DNA from: Lachnospiraceae bacterium
Lineage (GTDB): Bacteria > Bacillota > Clostridia > Lachnospirales > Lachnospiraceae
Assembly: GCA_910574885.1 (NCBI GenBank)
Contig: CAJTDD010000003.1
Coordinates: forward strand, 248,001-312,000
Direction: 5' to 3'
Length of the DNA stretch: 64,000 nt
The stretch's first letter is position 1, and every line of letters begins with the position of its first letter. This document shows, piece by piece, positions 17,050 through 25,761 of this stretch. The position numbers and the translations under genes were made by a program. Below the pieces are notes generated by a model that saw nothing but the letters and a program-made list of their open reading frames with translations, was not told where the DNA came from and did no database searches.

Positions 17050-19375
17050 GACGCTTAGGAACCTGTTCAAGCAGGACAGGGAGAAATTCGCCGTACCGAA
17101 ATCGGTGCAGGCGGTCATCCCGTTAAAGACCATGTGGGAGGACGGCATTTTCCTTGTCGGCAGGAACAAGTATGCAAAAACCTTTCAGTTTGAGGACGTC
17201 AATTATGCTGTGGCGAGTCGTGAGGATAAAGAAGTGATGTTTCTGGAATACTCGGAGCTTCTCAATGCCCTGGACAGCGGGGCGACTACGAAAATCACCA
17301 TCAATAACCGCAGGATCAACAAAGCGGATTTTGAGAAGACCATTCTTATCCCATTGGCGGGGGATAATCTGGACAAGTACCGCAGGGAATATAACAAAAT
17401 GCTGCTGGACAAGGCGACAGGGGTTCATTCCATCGTGCAGGACAAGTATGTAACAATCTCTGTCTGTAAGAAAAACATCGAAGAAGCGAGGAATTATTTT
17501 GCACGTGTGGGAGCTGACCTCATCGGTCATTTCAACAGTTTAGGCTCGAAGTGTACGGAGTTGGATGCCAATGATAAACTGCGAATCCTCCACGACTTTT
17601 ACCGTACGGGCGAGGAAACGGCATTTTCCTTATGTCTGAAACAGGCTATGCGGAAAGGTCACGATTTTAAGGACTATATCTGCCCAGATTCCTTTGAGTT
17701 TGAGAAAGATCATTTCCGCATTGGCAACCGTTACGGGCGTGTGATTTTTTTGAGGGAGTATGCCGCCTATATCAAGGACAGCATGGTTGCAGAGCTTTGC
17801 GAGTTAAACCGTAACATGATGCTCTCCGTCGATGTCGTCCCCGTCCCTACAGATGAAGCTGTGCGGGAGGTGGAGAATCGCCTGCTCGGTGTGGAAACAA
17901 ATATCACGAACTGGCAGAGGAAACAGAACCAGAACAACAACTTTTCCGCCGTCATCCCCTACGACTTGGAACAGCAGCGGAAAGAGAGCAAGGAATTTCT
18001 GGACGACCTTACGACTCGTGACCAGAGGATGATGTTTGCGGTGCTTACGATGGTGCATACGGCGGATACCAAAGAACAGCTTGACAATGATACCGAAGCG
18101 CTTTTGACAACTGCAAGAAAGCATCTCTGCCAGTTTGCCGTATTGAAGTACCAGCAGATGGACGGTCTGAATACTGCCCTGCCGTTTGGCGTGAGGAGGA
18201 TAGACGCCCTGCGTACCCTCACTACGGAGAGCCTTGCGGTGTTCGTCCCGTTTCGTGTGCAGGAAATCTACCACAAGGACGGCGTGTATTATGGTCAGAA
18301 TGTTATTTCTAAGAATATGATTATTGCCAACCGCCGACATCTTCTGAATGGAAATTCCTTTATTCTTGGCGTGTCTGGTGCGGGCAAGTCGTTTACGGCA
18401 AAGGAGGAAATGACGAACATCATCCTGACTGACCCTAATGCAGATGTAATCGTTATAGATCCCGAACATGAGTACGCCCCGCTTGTGAAAGCCATGCAGG
18501 GCGAGGTCGTCCATATCTCAGCAACGAGCGACAACCATATCAACGCTATGGACATGAACTCTGATTACGGCGACGGTGCAAACCCTGTCATCCTCAAATC
18601 AGAGTTTATTTTATCTCTGTGTGAGCAGCTTATCGGAGGTGCAAGCCTTGGGGCAAAGCAGAAGTCTATCATCGACCGCTGTACGGCGAGCGTATACCGC
18701 TTTTATCAGCAGGGGAATTATATGGGGACGCCGCCGACTTTGCAGGACTTTCGTGAGGAACTGCTAAAACAGGACGAGCCAGAAGCACAGGAAATCGCAC
18801 TTGCGATTGAGCTTTTTACCGACGGCTCTCTCAACACCTTTGCCAAGCATACGAATGTGGACACCCACAGCCGCCTTATCTGCTATGATATTCTGGATTT
18901 GGGCAAGCAGTTGCAGCCTATCGGGATGCTTGTTGTCCTCGACAGCATCCTAAACCGCATCACGATGAACAGGGCGAAAGGCAGGAACACTTTTATTTTC
19001 ATTGATGAAATCTATCTGCTGTTCCAGCATGAGTATTCTGCCAACTTCCTCTTTACCCTTTGGAAACGTGTGCGTAAGTACGGGGCGTACTGTACTGGAA
19101 TCACCCAAAACCTTGACGACCTTTTACAGAGCCATACGGCGAGGACGATGCTTGCCAACAGCGAGTTTATCATCATGCTCAACCAAGCGTCCACAGACCG
19201 TATTGAGCTTGCGAAGCTCCTGAATATCTCCGACCTTCAGATGAGCTATATCACGAATGTCGGCGCAGGGCAGGGGCTTTTAAAGGTTGGAAGTTCCCTT
19301 GTGCCGTTCGTGAATAAGTTTCCGCATAATACGGAGCTGTATAAACTGATGACGACAAAATTTGGGGAGGTATAA
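17042..19375 (+). CDS. VirB4/TraE-type transfer ATPase
   Basis: 777 residues. Walker A GVSGAGKSFTAKEE near 443 and Walker B FIFIDEIYLLF near 650, followed by TGITQNLDDLL and LLNISDLQMSYITNVG near the C-terminus, match VirB4. It powers the membrane channel and is the most conserved conjugation gene. It starts inside the PrgI 3' end with SD gcaaggagg. Length is usual for Gram-positive VirB4 and there is no frame damage. Confidence 0.95.
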   Translation: MIKTLRNLFKQDREKFAVPKSVQAVIPLKTMWEDGIFLVGRNKYAKTFQFEDVNYAVASREDKEVMFLEYSELLNALDSGATTKITINNRRINKADFEKTILIPLAGDNLDKYRREYNKMLLDKATGVHSIVQDKYVTISVCKKNIEEARNYFARVGADLIGHFNSLGSKCTELDANDKLRILHDFYRTGEETAFSLCLKQAMRKGHDFKDYICPDSFEFEKDHFRIGNRYGRVIFLREYAAYIKDSMVAELCELNRNMMLSVDVVPVPTDEAVREVENRLLGVETNITNWQRKQNQNNNFSAVIPYDLEQQRKESKEFLDDLTTRDQRMMFAVLTMVHTADTKEQLDNDTEALLTTARKHLCQFAVLKYQQMDGLNTALPFGVRRIDALRTLTTESLAVFVPFRVQEIYHKDGVYYGQNVISKNMIIANRRHLLNGNSFILGVSGAGKSFTAKEEMTNIILTDPNADVIVIDPEHEYAPLVKAMQGEVVHISATSDNHINAMDMNSDYGDGANPVILKSEFILSLCEQLIGGASLGAKQKSIIDRCTASVYRFYQQGNYMGTPPTLQDFREELLKQDEPEAQEIALAIELFTDGSLNTFAKHTNVDTHSRLICYDILDLGKQLQPIGMLVVLDSILNRITMNRAKGRNTFIFIDEIYLLFQHEYSANFLFTLWKRVRKYGAYCTGITQNLDDLLQSHTARTMLANSEFIIMLNQASTDRIELAKLLNISDLQMSYITNVGAGQGLLKVGSSLVPFVNKFPHNTELYKLMTTKFGEV

Positions 19376-19379
19376 ACAG

Positions 19380-19784
19380 ATGTCAGAGATAAGATTCCGC
19401 AACGTAGCCCACCGCGATTTCTTTCTGGAAAATATGATGAAATGCAGAGTCAACGACTGTTGCCACAGGGCATTTTTCTATGTGATGGGAATTGCGGGGG
19501 AAACAAGGAAGAATATTGATTCCATGTTCGATTTCAAGACGGATTGTATTAAACCAGAGGGGATGTACGCAGGATGGCAGACCAGAGGTACGGTCAGGGT
19601 CTGCCACCTTGCCTTTAACCTCTGGAACGGCTATACGGACAGGGAACATCCGCAGGACTTTACGCCAGAGGAATTGTTCTGCTGCGAGTTTGCCCCGTAT
19701 TTCATGGAGGGCATTAAGTCGAGGTATCCCGAATATTGCAGGGATTTATCCACGCCTAAGAAACAGGCGGAGCATACACGTTAA
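19380..19784 (+). CDS. DUF6075 family protein
   Basis: 134 residues. It shares with the element 2 gene at 33850 the pattern GIAGETRKNIDSMFDFKT...GWQTRG, the FNLW/Y aromatic patch, and EELFCCEFAPYF near the C-terminus. Conserved Cys residues suggest metal or structural roles. ATG 19380 follows SD GGGGAGG; the VirB4 stop is four bases upstream. The family is common in Clostridiales mobile elements and has no known activity. Confidence 0.75.
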   Translation: MSEIRFRNVAHRDFFLENMMKCRVNDCCHRAFFYVMGIAGETRKNIDSMFDFKTDCIKPEGMYAGWQTRGTVRVCHLAFNLWNGYTDREHPQDFTPEELFCCEFAPYFMEGIKSRYPEYCRDLSTPKKQAEHTR

Positions 19785-19804
19785 ACAACAAATTTTGAAG
19801 AAAT

Positions 19805-19958
19805 ACCCTGCGGGTATCCCTCTATGCCCAAAAAGCAGGGTGAAAATTAAGGAAACACCCTGCGGGTATCCCTCTATGCCAAAGAGCAGGGCAGAAATAA
19901 GGAAACACCCTGCGGGTATCCCTCTATACCCAAAAAGCAGGGTGAAAATTAAGGAAAG
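19805..19958. repeat. Three tandem 50-52 bp stem-loop repeats
   Basis: Units at 19805-19856, 19857-19906 and 19907-19958. Each starts ACCCTGCGGGTATCCCTCTA, continues through an A-rich stretch, and has a closing GCAGGGT (GCAGGGC in unit 2), so every unit can fold as ACCCTGC...GCAGGGT with an A-rich linker. They fill the 177-base gap between DUF6075 and sortase B and end at the sortase SD. Unit lengths are not constant modulo 3, and no shared frame is kept, so they act as DNA or RNA rather than protein. Confidence 0.85.
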
Positions 19959-19967
19959 GATATGCCT

Positions 19968-20747
19968 ATGGATTTAAAAAGATATAAAACGATTCTCTTT
20001 ATTGCCGCCGCTGTCATCTTTTTGGGAGCGGCGATTTTTTGCGGCTTTAAGATTTACAGCCATTACCAGCAGATAGACGAGCAGACCGAAGCCTTTGCGG
20101 AGATTGCCCAGGTGGTGGAGAACGCCGAGCAAAAGGAAGAACCGCCTAAAGATGAACCTGTCAGCGAGGGCGAAGATATTCTGGCAAAGTACAAGGAGTT
20201 ATATTTGCAGAATGAGGATATGGCGGGCTGGATTGCCATTGACGGCACAACAATCAATTACCCTGTTATGCAGAGCAGGAACAAACCGAATTTCTATTTA
20301 AAGCATAATTTTGAAAAACAGTACAGCGATTTGGGAGTGCCTTATATCCAAGAGGACTGCGATCTTGCCGCAAGCGATAATCTGGTTATTTACGGACACC
20401 ACATCAAGGGCGGCAGGATGTTCGGGGCATTGGAAGAATACAAATCCAAGAGTTTTTATGAGAAGCACAAGACCATCCAGTTTGATACTCTTACGGAGCA
20501 GGCAGAGTATGAAATCATCGCTGTGTTTAAGACTGTGGCGTACAGCTCGGCAGGCTACCGTTATTATGATTTTGTCAATGCGGAAAATGAAAAAGAGTTT
20601 GACGATTATATCGGAAAGTGTAAGGAGATTGCCCTGTATGATACAGGCGTGACTGCTAAATATGGGGACAGGCTCATTACCCTCTCTACCTGCGAATACT
20701 CCGCACAGAACGGCAGACTTGTTGTGGTGGCGAAAAAGGCAGATTAG
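19968..20747 (+). CDS. Class B sortase
   Basis: 259 residues. An N-terminal basic stretch and one membrane anchor (TILFIAAAVIFLGAAIFCGF) are followed by an extracellular domain. The catalytic His is in IYGHH near residue 144-145, the Cys in TLSTCEY near 242, and the Arg in NGRLVVV near 250. Such sortases attach transfer or adhesion proteins to the wall. Two ATGs compete; 19968 is eight bases from GGAAAGG and preferred over 19962. No sortase-signal substrate is obvious in this element. Confidence 0.92.
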   Translation: MDLKRYKTILFIAAAVIFLGAAIFCGFKIYSHYQQIDEQTEAFAEIAQVVENAEQKEEPPKDEPVSEGEDILAKYKELYLQNEDMAGWIAIDGTTINYPVMQSRNKPNFYLKHNFEKQYSDLGVPYIQEDCDLAASDNLVIYGHHIKGGRMFGALEEYKSKSFYEKHKTIQFDTLTEQAEYEIIAVFKTVAYSSAGYRYYDFVNAENEKEFDDYIGKCKEIALYDTGVTAKYGDRLITLSTCEYSAQNGRLVVVAKKAD

Positions 20748-20782
20748 CGTGACCGCAAATCTTTTGGGAAAGGAGGCTGCGC

Positions 20783-22552
20783 ATGGCTGACATTAAGACC
20801 AGAGATGTGGTCAAAGGAACGATAAAGACCCTTGATAAAGCCGCCGCCGCAGGGAAACGCATGAAATCTGCCTATGCCAAGACAAAGGATAAGGCGGAGC
20901 AGGGATATTGCACAGAAGAAAAATCCCCTACGGAATATGCCGCCGATAAGTTTTCTCATGTTTCGGGGCGTGTTAAGGATGAGGGCATACGCCAGTTCAA
21001 CAGACAGGGGCAGAAAAACATCCAGACCACAAGGGAGAATATTGGCAGGGCAAAGGATAAAATTGCTGATTTTAAGGTGAAGCGGGCAAAGAAAGCCGCA
21101 GAGCAGAAAAAAGCAGAGGAATATGCAGAACAGGCAGGATTTCAGATTCATCACGAAACTGCGAGTCGTGTTTCCGCACCTGATGTTCCTGTTAAAAGCG
21201 AAGTCCCGCAGACAAGGGCGAGTCAGTTGATAAAGACCAGACAGCAGGGAAAAAGGACGATAAAGACTACAGCCAGAAATACGGAGAGAACTGTCAAGAC
21301 CACAGCGAAAGGAATGGTCAGGACAACGGAAAAAAGCGTGAAAACCGCAAAGGCGACCTCTAAGACAGCGATTAAGACTACCGCGCAGACGGCAAGAGAG
21401 ACACATAAAATGACGAAAGCATCTGCCAAAGCTATCCCCAAAACAGCACAGACGGCAAAAGCCGCCGCAAAGGCGACTGCCCAAGCAACGAAAGCGGCGG
21501 TCAAGGCAATTATAGAAGGGACAAAGGCTATGATTTCAGCCATTATTGCAGGCGGGTGGGCTGCCGTTGTGATAATCCTAATCGTTGTTCTGCTAGGGTG
21601 TGCCGTTTCCCTGTTGGGCGGCAGCGGCAGCACATCCTATATCCCAGTCAGTGTGGAGGTGGAAGCCTATACGCCTCTGATACAGAAATATGCGAAGCAA
21701 TACGGTATCCCCGAATATGTGGAACTGATAAAAGCGGTGATGATGCAGGAATCTGGAGGAAAGGGCAGCGATCCAATGCAGGCGGCGGAGGGGAGTTTCA
21801 ACAGGAAATATCCCCATGAACCGAACGGCATCAAAGACCCAGAGTATTCTATCGAGTGCGGCGTACAGGAATTGAAAGCCGCACTCACAGCCGCCGAGGT
21901 GGAAAGTCCGATTGACATGGAGCGTATCAAACTCGCTTTGCAGGGCTATAATTTTGGTAACGGCTATATCTCATGGGCAAAGAACAACTACGGTGGTTAT
22001 TCCTATGCAAATGCGGTTGAATTTTCCGCAATGCAGGCACAGCGGCTAGGTTGGGAGAAATACGGCGACACACAGTACCCCGCCCATGTGCTTCGGTATT
22101 ATCCATACGGTCGGGCGTTCACCAGCGGCGGCAATGAAGCCATTGTGGAGGTTGCCCTGACACAGATTGGCAACGAGGGCGGAGAACCTTATTGGAGCTG
22201 GTACGGTTTTAACGGACGTGTGGAATGGTGTGCCTGCTTCGTTTCCTGGTGTGCCGATCAGTGCGGTTATCTGGAAAGCGGCAGCATCCCGAAATTCTCT
22301 CTCTGTTCGGACGGAGTAAACTGGTTTAAAAGCAAGGAACAATGGAGGGGCGGGAACTATGAGCCGCAGGCGGGCGACCTTATTTTCTTTGATTGGGGAA
22401 ATGACGGTTCTATCGACCATGTGGGCATTGTAGAGAAATGCGAGAATGGAATGGTTTACACTGTGGAGGGAAATTCTGGGGATATCTGTAAACAGCGGAG
22501 CTATCCAGTTGGGAGCGGTTCAATTTACGGTTATGGCACGCCTGTATATTAA
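20783..22552 (+). CDS. CD1108-type wall hydrolase: lysozyme-like plus CHAP
   Basis: 589 residues. Residues 1-245 are cytosolic and very Lys/Ala/Thr-rich, with repeats such as KTTA/KTAK that resemble histone H1 tails. A membrane segment at about 250-280 follows. Outside are a lysozyme-like transglycosylase domain with the catalytic Glu in MMQESGGKG (near 319) and a CHAP amidase/peptidase domain with Cys in EWCACFVSW (near 482) and His in DHVGIV. This is the VirB1/VirB8-like position of Gram-positive transfer systems, opening peptidoglycan for the channel. SD aaaggagg. The long basic tail is discussed as a finding. Confidence 0.9.
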   Translation: MADIKTRDVVKGTIKTLDKAAAAGKRMKSAYAKTKDKAEQGYCTEEKSPTEYAADKFSHVSGRVKDEGIRQFNRQGQKNIQTTRENIGRAKDKIADFKVKRAKKAAEQKKAEEYAEQAGFQIHHETASRVSAPDVPVKSEVPQTRASQLIKTRQQGKRTIKTTARNTERTVKTTAKGMVRTTEKSVKTAKATSKTAIKTTAQTARETHKMTKASAKAIPKTAQTAKAAAKATAQATKAAVKAIIEGTKAMISAIIAGGWAAVVIILIVVLLGCAVSLLGGSGSTSYIPVSVEVEAYTPLIQKYAKQYGIPEYVELIKAVMMQESGGKGSDPMQAAEGSFNRKYPHEPNGIKDPEYSIECGVQELKAALTAAEVESPIDMERIKLALQGYNFGNGYISWAKNNYGGYSYANAVEFSAMQAQRLGWEKYGDTQYPAHVLRYYPYGRAFTSGGNEAIVEVALTQIGNEGGEPYWSWYGFNGRVEWCACFVSWCADQCGYLESGSIPKFSLCSDGVNWFKSKEQWRGGNYEPQAGDLIFFDWGNDGSIDHVGIVEKCENGMVYTVEGNSGDICKQRSYPVGSGSIYGYGTPVY

Positions 22553-22559
22553 GTCTAAA

Positions 22560-22599
22560 GCAAAAGAATACCAGAGGGTAATTCCTCTGGAACTTTTGC
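22560..22599 (+). terminator. Strong hairpin ending the transfer operon
   Basis: GCAAAAG/CTTTTGC and, inside it, CCAGAGG/CCTCTGG form a stem interrupted by a small internal loop with a 6-base loop, seven bases after the hydrolase stop. It marks the border between GC-rich transfer genes and the AT-rich control zone. Confidence 0.7.
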
Positions 22600-22677
22600 A
22601 CTACATAACTCATTTGATGTTGTTTTAATGATGAGCAGAGCTTTATTATCAATCGGTCGAGCATGGCAGCCAATTGC

Positions 22678-22797
22678 TTAGGGAATCAAGTACAGCACTT
22701 CTCCATTAATAGGACGCCCACCAAATTCGGCAAGGCTTTTAAGTTTCTTGTGTGTTTCAGAATCAAGACGCAATCCTAAATGTTTATCCTTTTCCAT
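22678..22797 (-). CDS. 39-residue ribbon-helix-helix-like protein
   Basis: It reads MEKDKHLGLRLDSETHKKLK followed by SLAEFGGRPINGEVLYLIP. The pattern (short beta strand LGLRLD, helix, turn with Gly, helix) is that of Arc/MetJ-type DNA-binding domains, often antitoxins or relaxosome proteins. The upstream SD (taggaa) is weak. It may be a shortened Arc-like gene, because it ends soon after the second helix. It lies downstream of an HTH gene on the same strand. Confidence 0.5.
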   Translation of the reverse strand: MEKDKHLGLRLDSETHKKLKSLAEFGGRPINGEVLYLIP

Positions 22798-22829
22798 AAA
22801 TATTCCTAAATCCAGTGTTTTCAAAATAT

Positions 22830-23063
22830 TTATTTTAGCAATTCATCATAAGTAGTATCCAGACAATCGCGGATGCCGCGAAGCTGAGAGCCGGTAATGT
22901 GCTGGATTCCTCTCTCTATTTTTACTAATGTTTCTCTTGTTATATTTATATCTATAAGTTGTAACATACGGACAAGTTCCGTCTGTCCATACCCTTTTTC
23001 TAATCGGATTCTGCGGATATTTCCGCCGATATCTATCCCAGATTGTTTAATTTTCTGTTCCAT
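22830..23063 (-). CDS. XRE-family HTH repressor, copy A
   Basis: 77 residues, almost entirely one helix-turn-helix domain (IRRIRLEKGYGQTELVRMLQ, then RETLVKIERGIQHITGSQLR). It is a close duplicate of the gene at 23202-23456; the promoter segment is duplicated too, with degraded versions of the same palindrome. SD on the minus strand is AAGAGGATATTT. Probably a small autoregulated repressor; targets unknown. Confidence 0.8.
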   Translation of the reverse strand: MEQKIKQSGIDIGGNIRRIRLEKGYGQTELVRMLQLIDINITRETLVKIERGIQHITGSQLRGIRDCLDTTYDELLK

Positions 23064-23201
23064 AAATATCCTCTTAACATCAATACAGGCTGAAAATAGT
23101 CTAAATTTTCTTTATCATAATGGTTTGCTATCATAAGAAGGGACTGAAATGAGTCCAGAATAAAAGCAATCGGCACATCAAACCGATTGCTTTGAATGGT
23201 T

Positions 23202-23456
23202 TTAATTTGTAGTTGTTGGATTACCTTCCAGCAATTCATCATAAGTGGTATCCAGGCAGTCGCGGATACCACGAAGCTGTAAAGCAGTAATATGTTGAAT
23301 ACCCCTTTCGATTTTTACTAATGCCTCTCTGGTCATATCTATGTTTTTGAGGTGTAACATACGAACCAGTTCAGTCTGTTTATATCCTTTTTTTAACCGA
23401 ACTCTACGAATATTTTCACCGATATTTATCTCATATTGTTTGATTTTCTGTTCCAT
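23202..23456 (-). CDS. XRE-family HTH repressor, copy B
   Basis: 84 residues, paralogue of the gene at 22830 (shared RDCLDTTYDELL end, plus a 7-residue extension). The HTH spans about 12-70. Its upstream region has two clean TGGACT-N6-AGTCCA-type palindromes, so this copy appears to keep the working operators, while the sites ahead of copy A have decayed. It likely regulates itself and perhaps the divergent membrane-protein gene at 23609. Confidence 0.8.
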   Translation of the reverse strand: MEQKIKQYEINIGENIRRVRLKKGYKQTELVRMLHLKNIDMTREALVKIERGIQHITALQLRGIRDCLDTTYDELLEGNPTTTN

Positions 23457-23477
23457 ATTATCCTCTTAATACAAATA

Positions 23478-23549
23478 TGGACTAAAAATAGTCCAATTTT
23501 TCTTTATCATAATGGTTCTTTCTGGTATAATGGGACTAGAATGAGTCCA
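23478..23549. promoter_or_regulatory. Two palindromic operators between HTH copy B and 23609
   Basis: TGGACTAAAAATAGTCCA at 23478-23495 and GGGACTAGAATGAGTCCA at 23532-23549 share arms TGGACT/AGTCCA with a 6-base centre. Between them on the minus strand is TATGAT, a plausible -10. Degraded relatives lie upstream of copy A at about 23085-23150. Spacing and position fit an autoregulated divergent promoter. Confidence 0.6.
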
Positions 23550-23608
23550 CTTTAAGGATTAATGATGGATTTCTTTCAAATATAATATGTTTTGAAATAG
23601 GAGGAAAA

Positions 23609-24334
23609 ATGAGGTACAAGAAGAAAGAACCTAAATATTACCTAGTCAGAGCCACAGTTGTCTGGGGAGCCGCCATATCTTTTTTGGTATTGCTAATTGT
23701 AATATTTGTTGGAAACAAGTGGATTCTTAACAGAGAGGATAAGGAGATAGGGCAAGAGGATAGACCGAAAACGATAGAAGTGACGTTTGACGGAATGGAA
23801 TCAGAATTACAGGATGTAGGGCAATGTTATTTATGCGGCAATAGTAATAAAAGCCTAATGGGATATTACCGAAAGTTTGATACAATAGGCTTGATATCCT
23901 TAAACGACTGGTATGTTCTGGATTTTCCGTTAAAAAATTATGATGGGGAAGGAAATGAAGTTATTGGAAAGAATACAAATTATATGACGTCTGGTAATAC
24001 TGGGGAAATTATGTATACGTGCGATGGCACAGTATCAAGGGGAATGGCAGAAATAGAGGTGACATTAACAGAAGATTATAAGTTGAATAGGGATATGTTG
24101 ACACAGAATCTTTGCCAGGGGTGTCTGGACAAGGTAACAGCGTCGCTAAAGTATTGGAAAAAGGAGAATGAAAAGAAGGAAGCGATACCGCTTTGCCTGG
24201 TGGATTTTGACACATTGGAGATTTACCCAATGCAGGGGACATATCCGGCGTATTTTATCAGAGATTATTGGATAAAAATAGGATTTGATGAAAATGAAGT
24301 TGAAGTGGAGGCGTTTTATCTGCCAGAAAGATGA
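23609..24334 (+). CDS. Membrane-anchored Cys-motif protein, unknown function
   Basis: 241 residues. A basic N-terminus, one membrane segment (about 16-37, VWGAAISFLVLLIVIFV), then a probably extracellular domain with CYLCGNS and CQGCLDK, a possible zinc ribbon or disulfide pair. SD ataggagg is six bases before the ATG. It is transcribed divergently from the HTH pair and probably shares their operators. No family recognised; AT-rich like the surrounding cargo. Confidence 0.65.
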   Translation: MRYKKKEPKYYLVRATVVWGAAISFLVLLIVIFVGNKWILNREDKEIGQEDRPKTIEVTFDGMESELQDVGQCYLCGNSNKSLMGYYRKFDTIGLISLNDWYVLDFPLKNYDGEGNEVIGKNTNYMTSGNTGEIMYTCDGTVSRGMAEIEVTLTEDYKLNRDMLTQNLCQGCLDKVTASLKYWKKENEKKEAIPLCLVDFDTLEIYPMQGTYPAYFIRDYWIKIGFDENEVEVEAFYLPER

Positions 24335-24817
24335 AACCTGGCAGTTAGCAGGGGAAGAAGAATCTAATGAAAAAATTAAGCGGATTTATGATGATGATTA
24401 TTAGTAGGAAGGTTCGGCTGGCGTTAGATAGAATAAAAATAATGGTCGGAATGTCTGCTGTCGCGTATGGTTGTAAGTATCCGTACAATTCTTACCAGAG
24501 ATGAAAAGTAATAGAGCGTGAGTATCCAGAATAGGTGAGGAACTTGTAGTTTGTGTAATTTGGAGGGATTTTATTTATTAAAAGAATACGTGCAGTTTTC
24601 ATGACGTAGGAGAGAAGTCTATGGATTTGAAGTATCCTTTCAATTTACGTTGTTGGTCTCAATTTTTGCAGATTTGTAAACAAAAAGATAGTACAAACTG
24701 GTAGTTCCTCTGTTAGTGGCATAACTGATAATATTACTTTATTTGGTGTTGTTACTGGCAAATGATTATTTTGTATTTCTTTTAATATTACTACATGAGA
24801 ACTGGTATATAATGAAG
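24335..24817. other. 483-base intergenic stretch, no supported gene
   Basis: AT-rich. The only ORF worth noting is 24367-24504 (45 residues, Met-rich, MKKLSGFMMMIISRKVRLAL onward), with a poor SD. A TATAAT-like box at about 24811 points right, into the end of the convergent HTH gene. It could be decayed gene material. Confidence 0.4.
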
Positions 24818-25147
24818 TTACATAAGTTCAATCATTTTAAGTATGCGTTCTTTTTTTTCGTTATCAAACTTTTCTAACGATTTTAATATCGCACTGTCTA
24901 AGGCAGTTTTAGATTTCTTGTACTGGTTTGCTAATAAATAGTCGATGGTGGTATCAAGGGCATTGGCAATAGAAAGAAGGACAATCAATGATACTTTCGT
25001 GTGGGCATTTTCTACATTTGAGATATGAGAAGGATTACAATTCACCATCTGAGCAAGATTCTCTTGTGTAAGATTCCTATTGATACGGATTTCCTTTATC
25101 CTCATTCCAAGCTTTTTATAATCTATTGTTGGTTGCAGAGAGAACAC
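24818..25147 (-). CDS. XRE-family HTH regulator, copy C
   Basis: 109 residues. The HTH at about 12-68 contains LTQENLAQMVNCNPSHISNV, close to the SinR/ClR-type consensus, followed by a C-terminal helix ending KERILKMIELM. It is about 80 percent identical by eye to the next gene at 25260, and the intergenic operator is repeated as well, so the pair is a recent tandem duplication. The start is set by a minus-strand SD near 25150. Targets unknown. Confidence 0.8.
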   Translation of the reverse strand: MFSLQPTIDYKKLGMRIKEIRINRNLTQENLAQMVNCNPSHISNVENAHTKVSLIVLLSIANALDTTIDYLLANQYKKSKTALDSAILKSLEKFDNEKKERILKMIELM

Positions 25148-25211
25148 CTCACTTTGTCTGTGTATATATTTATATGTCTATTGTAAAATATGTGCAATCG
25201 TGAAAGAATGA

Positions 25212-25240
25212 TTTGTATAAGCTAAAACTATTTATACAGA
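25212..25240. promoter_or_regulatory. Inverted repeat upstream of HTH copy C
   Basis: TTTGTATAA and TTATACAGA, 11 bases apart, form a near-perfect inverted repeat 65 bases upstream of the copy C start. The same motif occurs upstream of copy D. Candidate operator. Confidence 0.5.
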
Positions 25241-25259
25241 CAAATTTGTCGGAATTTCC

Positions 25260-25589
25260 TTACATAAGTTCAATAATTTTGAGTATGCGTTCTTTCTTTT
25301 CGTCATCAAATTTTTGTAATGCCTTTAATATTGCGCTATCTAAAGTATTTTTAGATAATGCATACTGACCTGCTAATAAATAGTCGATGGTGGTATTAAG
25401 GGCATTAGCAATGGACAGAAGAGCGACGAGCGATACTTTTGTATGAGCATTTTCTACATTTGAGATGTGAGAAGGGTTACATCCGACCATTTGCGCAAGG
25501 TTCTCTTGTGTGAGATTTCTGTTGGTACGAACTTCATTTATCCTTAGACCCAGTTTTTTATAATCTATTGTTGATTGCAGAAAAATCAC
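25260..25589 (-). CDS. XRE-family HTH regulator, copy D
   Basis: 109 residues, paralogue of copy C with the same length and layout (LTQENLAQMVGCNPSHISNV). Changes cluster in the C-terminal dimerisation helix, as expected if the two have begun to separate functionally. The lipoprotein gene at 25762 is divergent and shares the upstream region with the inverted repeat at 25655. Confidence 0.8.
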   Translation of the reverse strand: MIFLQSTIDYKKLGLRINEVRTNRNLTQENLAQMVGCNPSHISNVENAHTKVSLVALLSIANALNTTIDYLLAGQYALSKNTLDSAILKALQKFDDEKKERILKIIELM

Positions 25590-25654
25590 CTCGTCTTGTC
25601 TGTGTAAATATATATATGACCTATTGTAAAATATATTTTGCTATGATAAAATAT

Positions 25655-25683
25655 TCTGTATAAGTTAAAACTATTTATACAGA
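25655..25683. promoter_or_regulatory. Inverted repeat between HTH copy D and lipoprotein gene
   Basis: TCTGTATAA and TTATACAGA form a perfect 9-bp inverted repeat with an 11-base centre. It sits in the divergent promoter region and matches the site ahead of copy C. Likely binding site for the duplicated HTH regulators. Confidence 0.55.
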
Positions 25684-25761
25684 CATATTTGTATATAGAG
25701 ATATTTACATAGGTAGAAAGATAAAGTTGTAGTGCATGGAAATGGCGAAAGGAAGAAAGAA

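Noticed and set aside
19805..19958. CRISPR-like array
   Set aside because: The three units are contiguous tandem repeats with no unique spacers and there are no cas genes.
20744..21484. 246-residue minus-strand ORF opposite the hydrolase tail
   Set aside because: It is the complement of the Lys/Ala-rich tail; its Arg/Cys/Leu-rich product has no SD or domain support.
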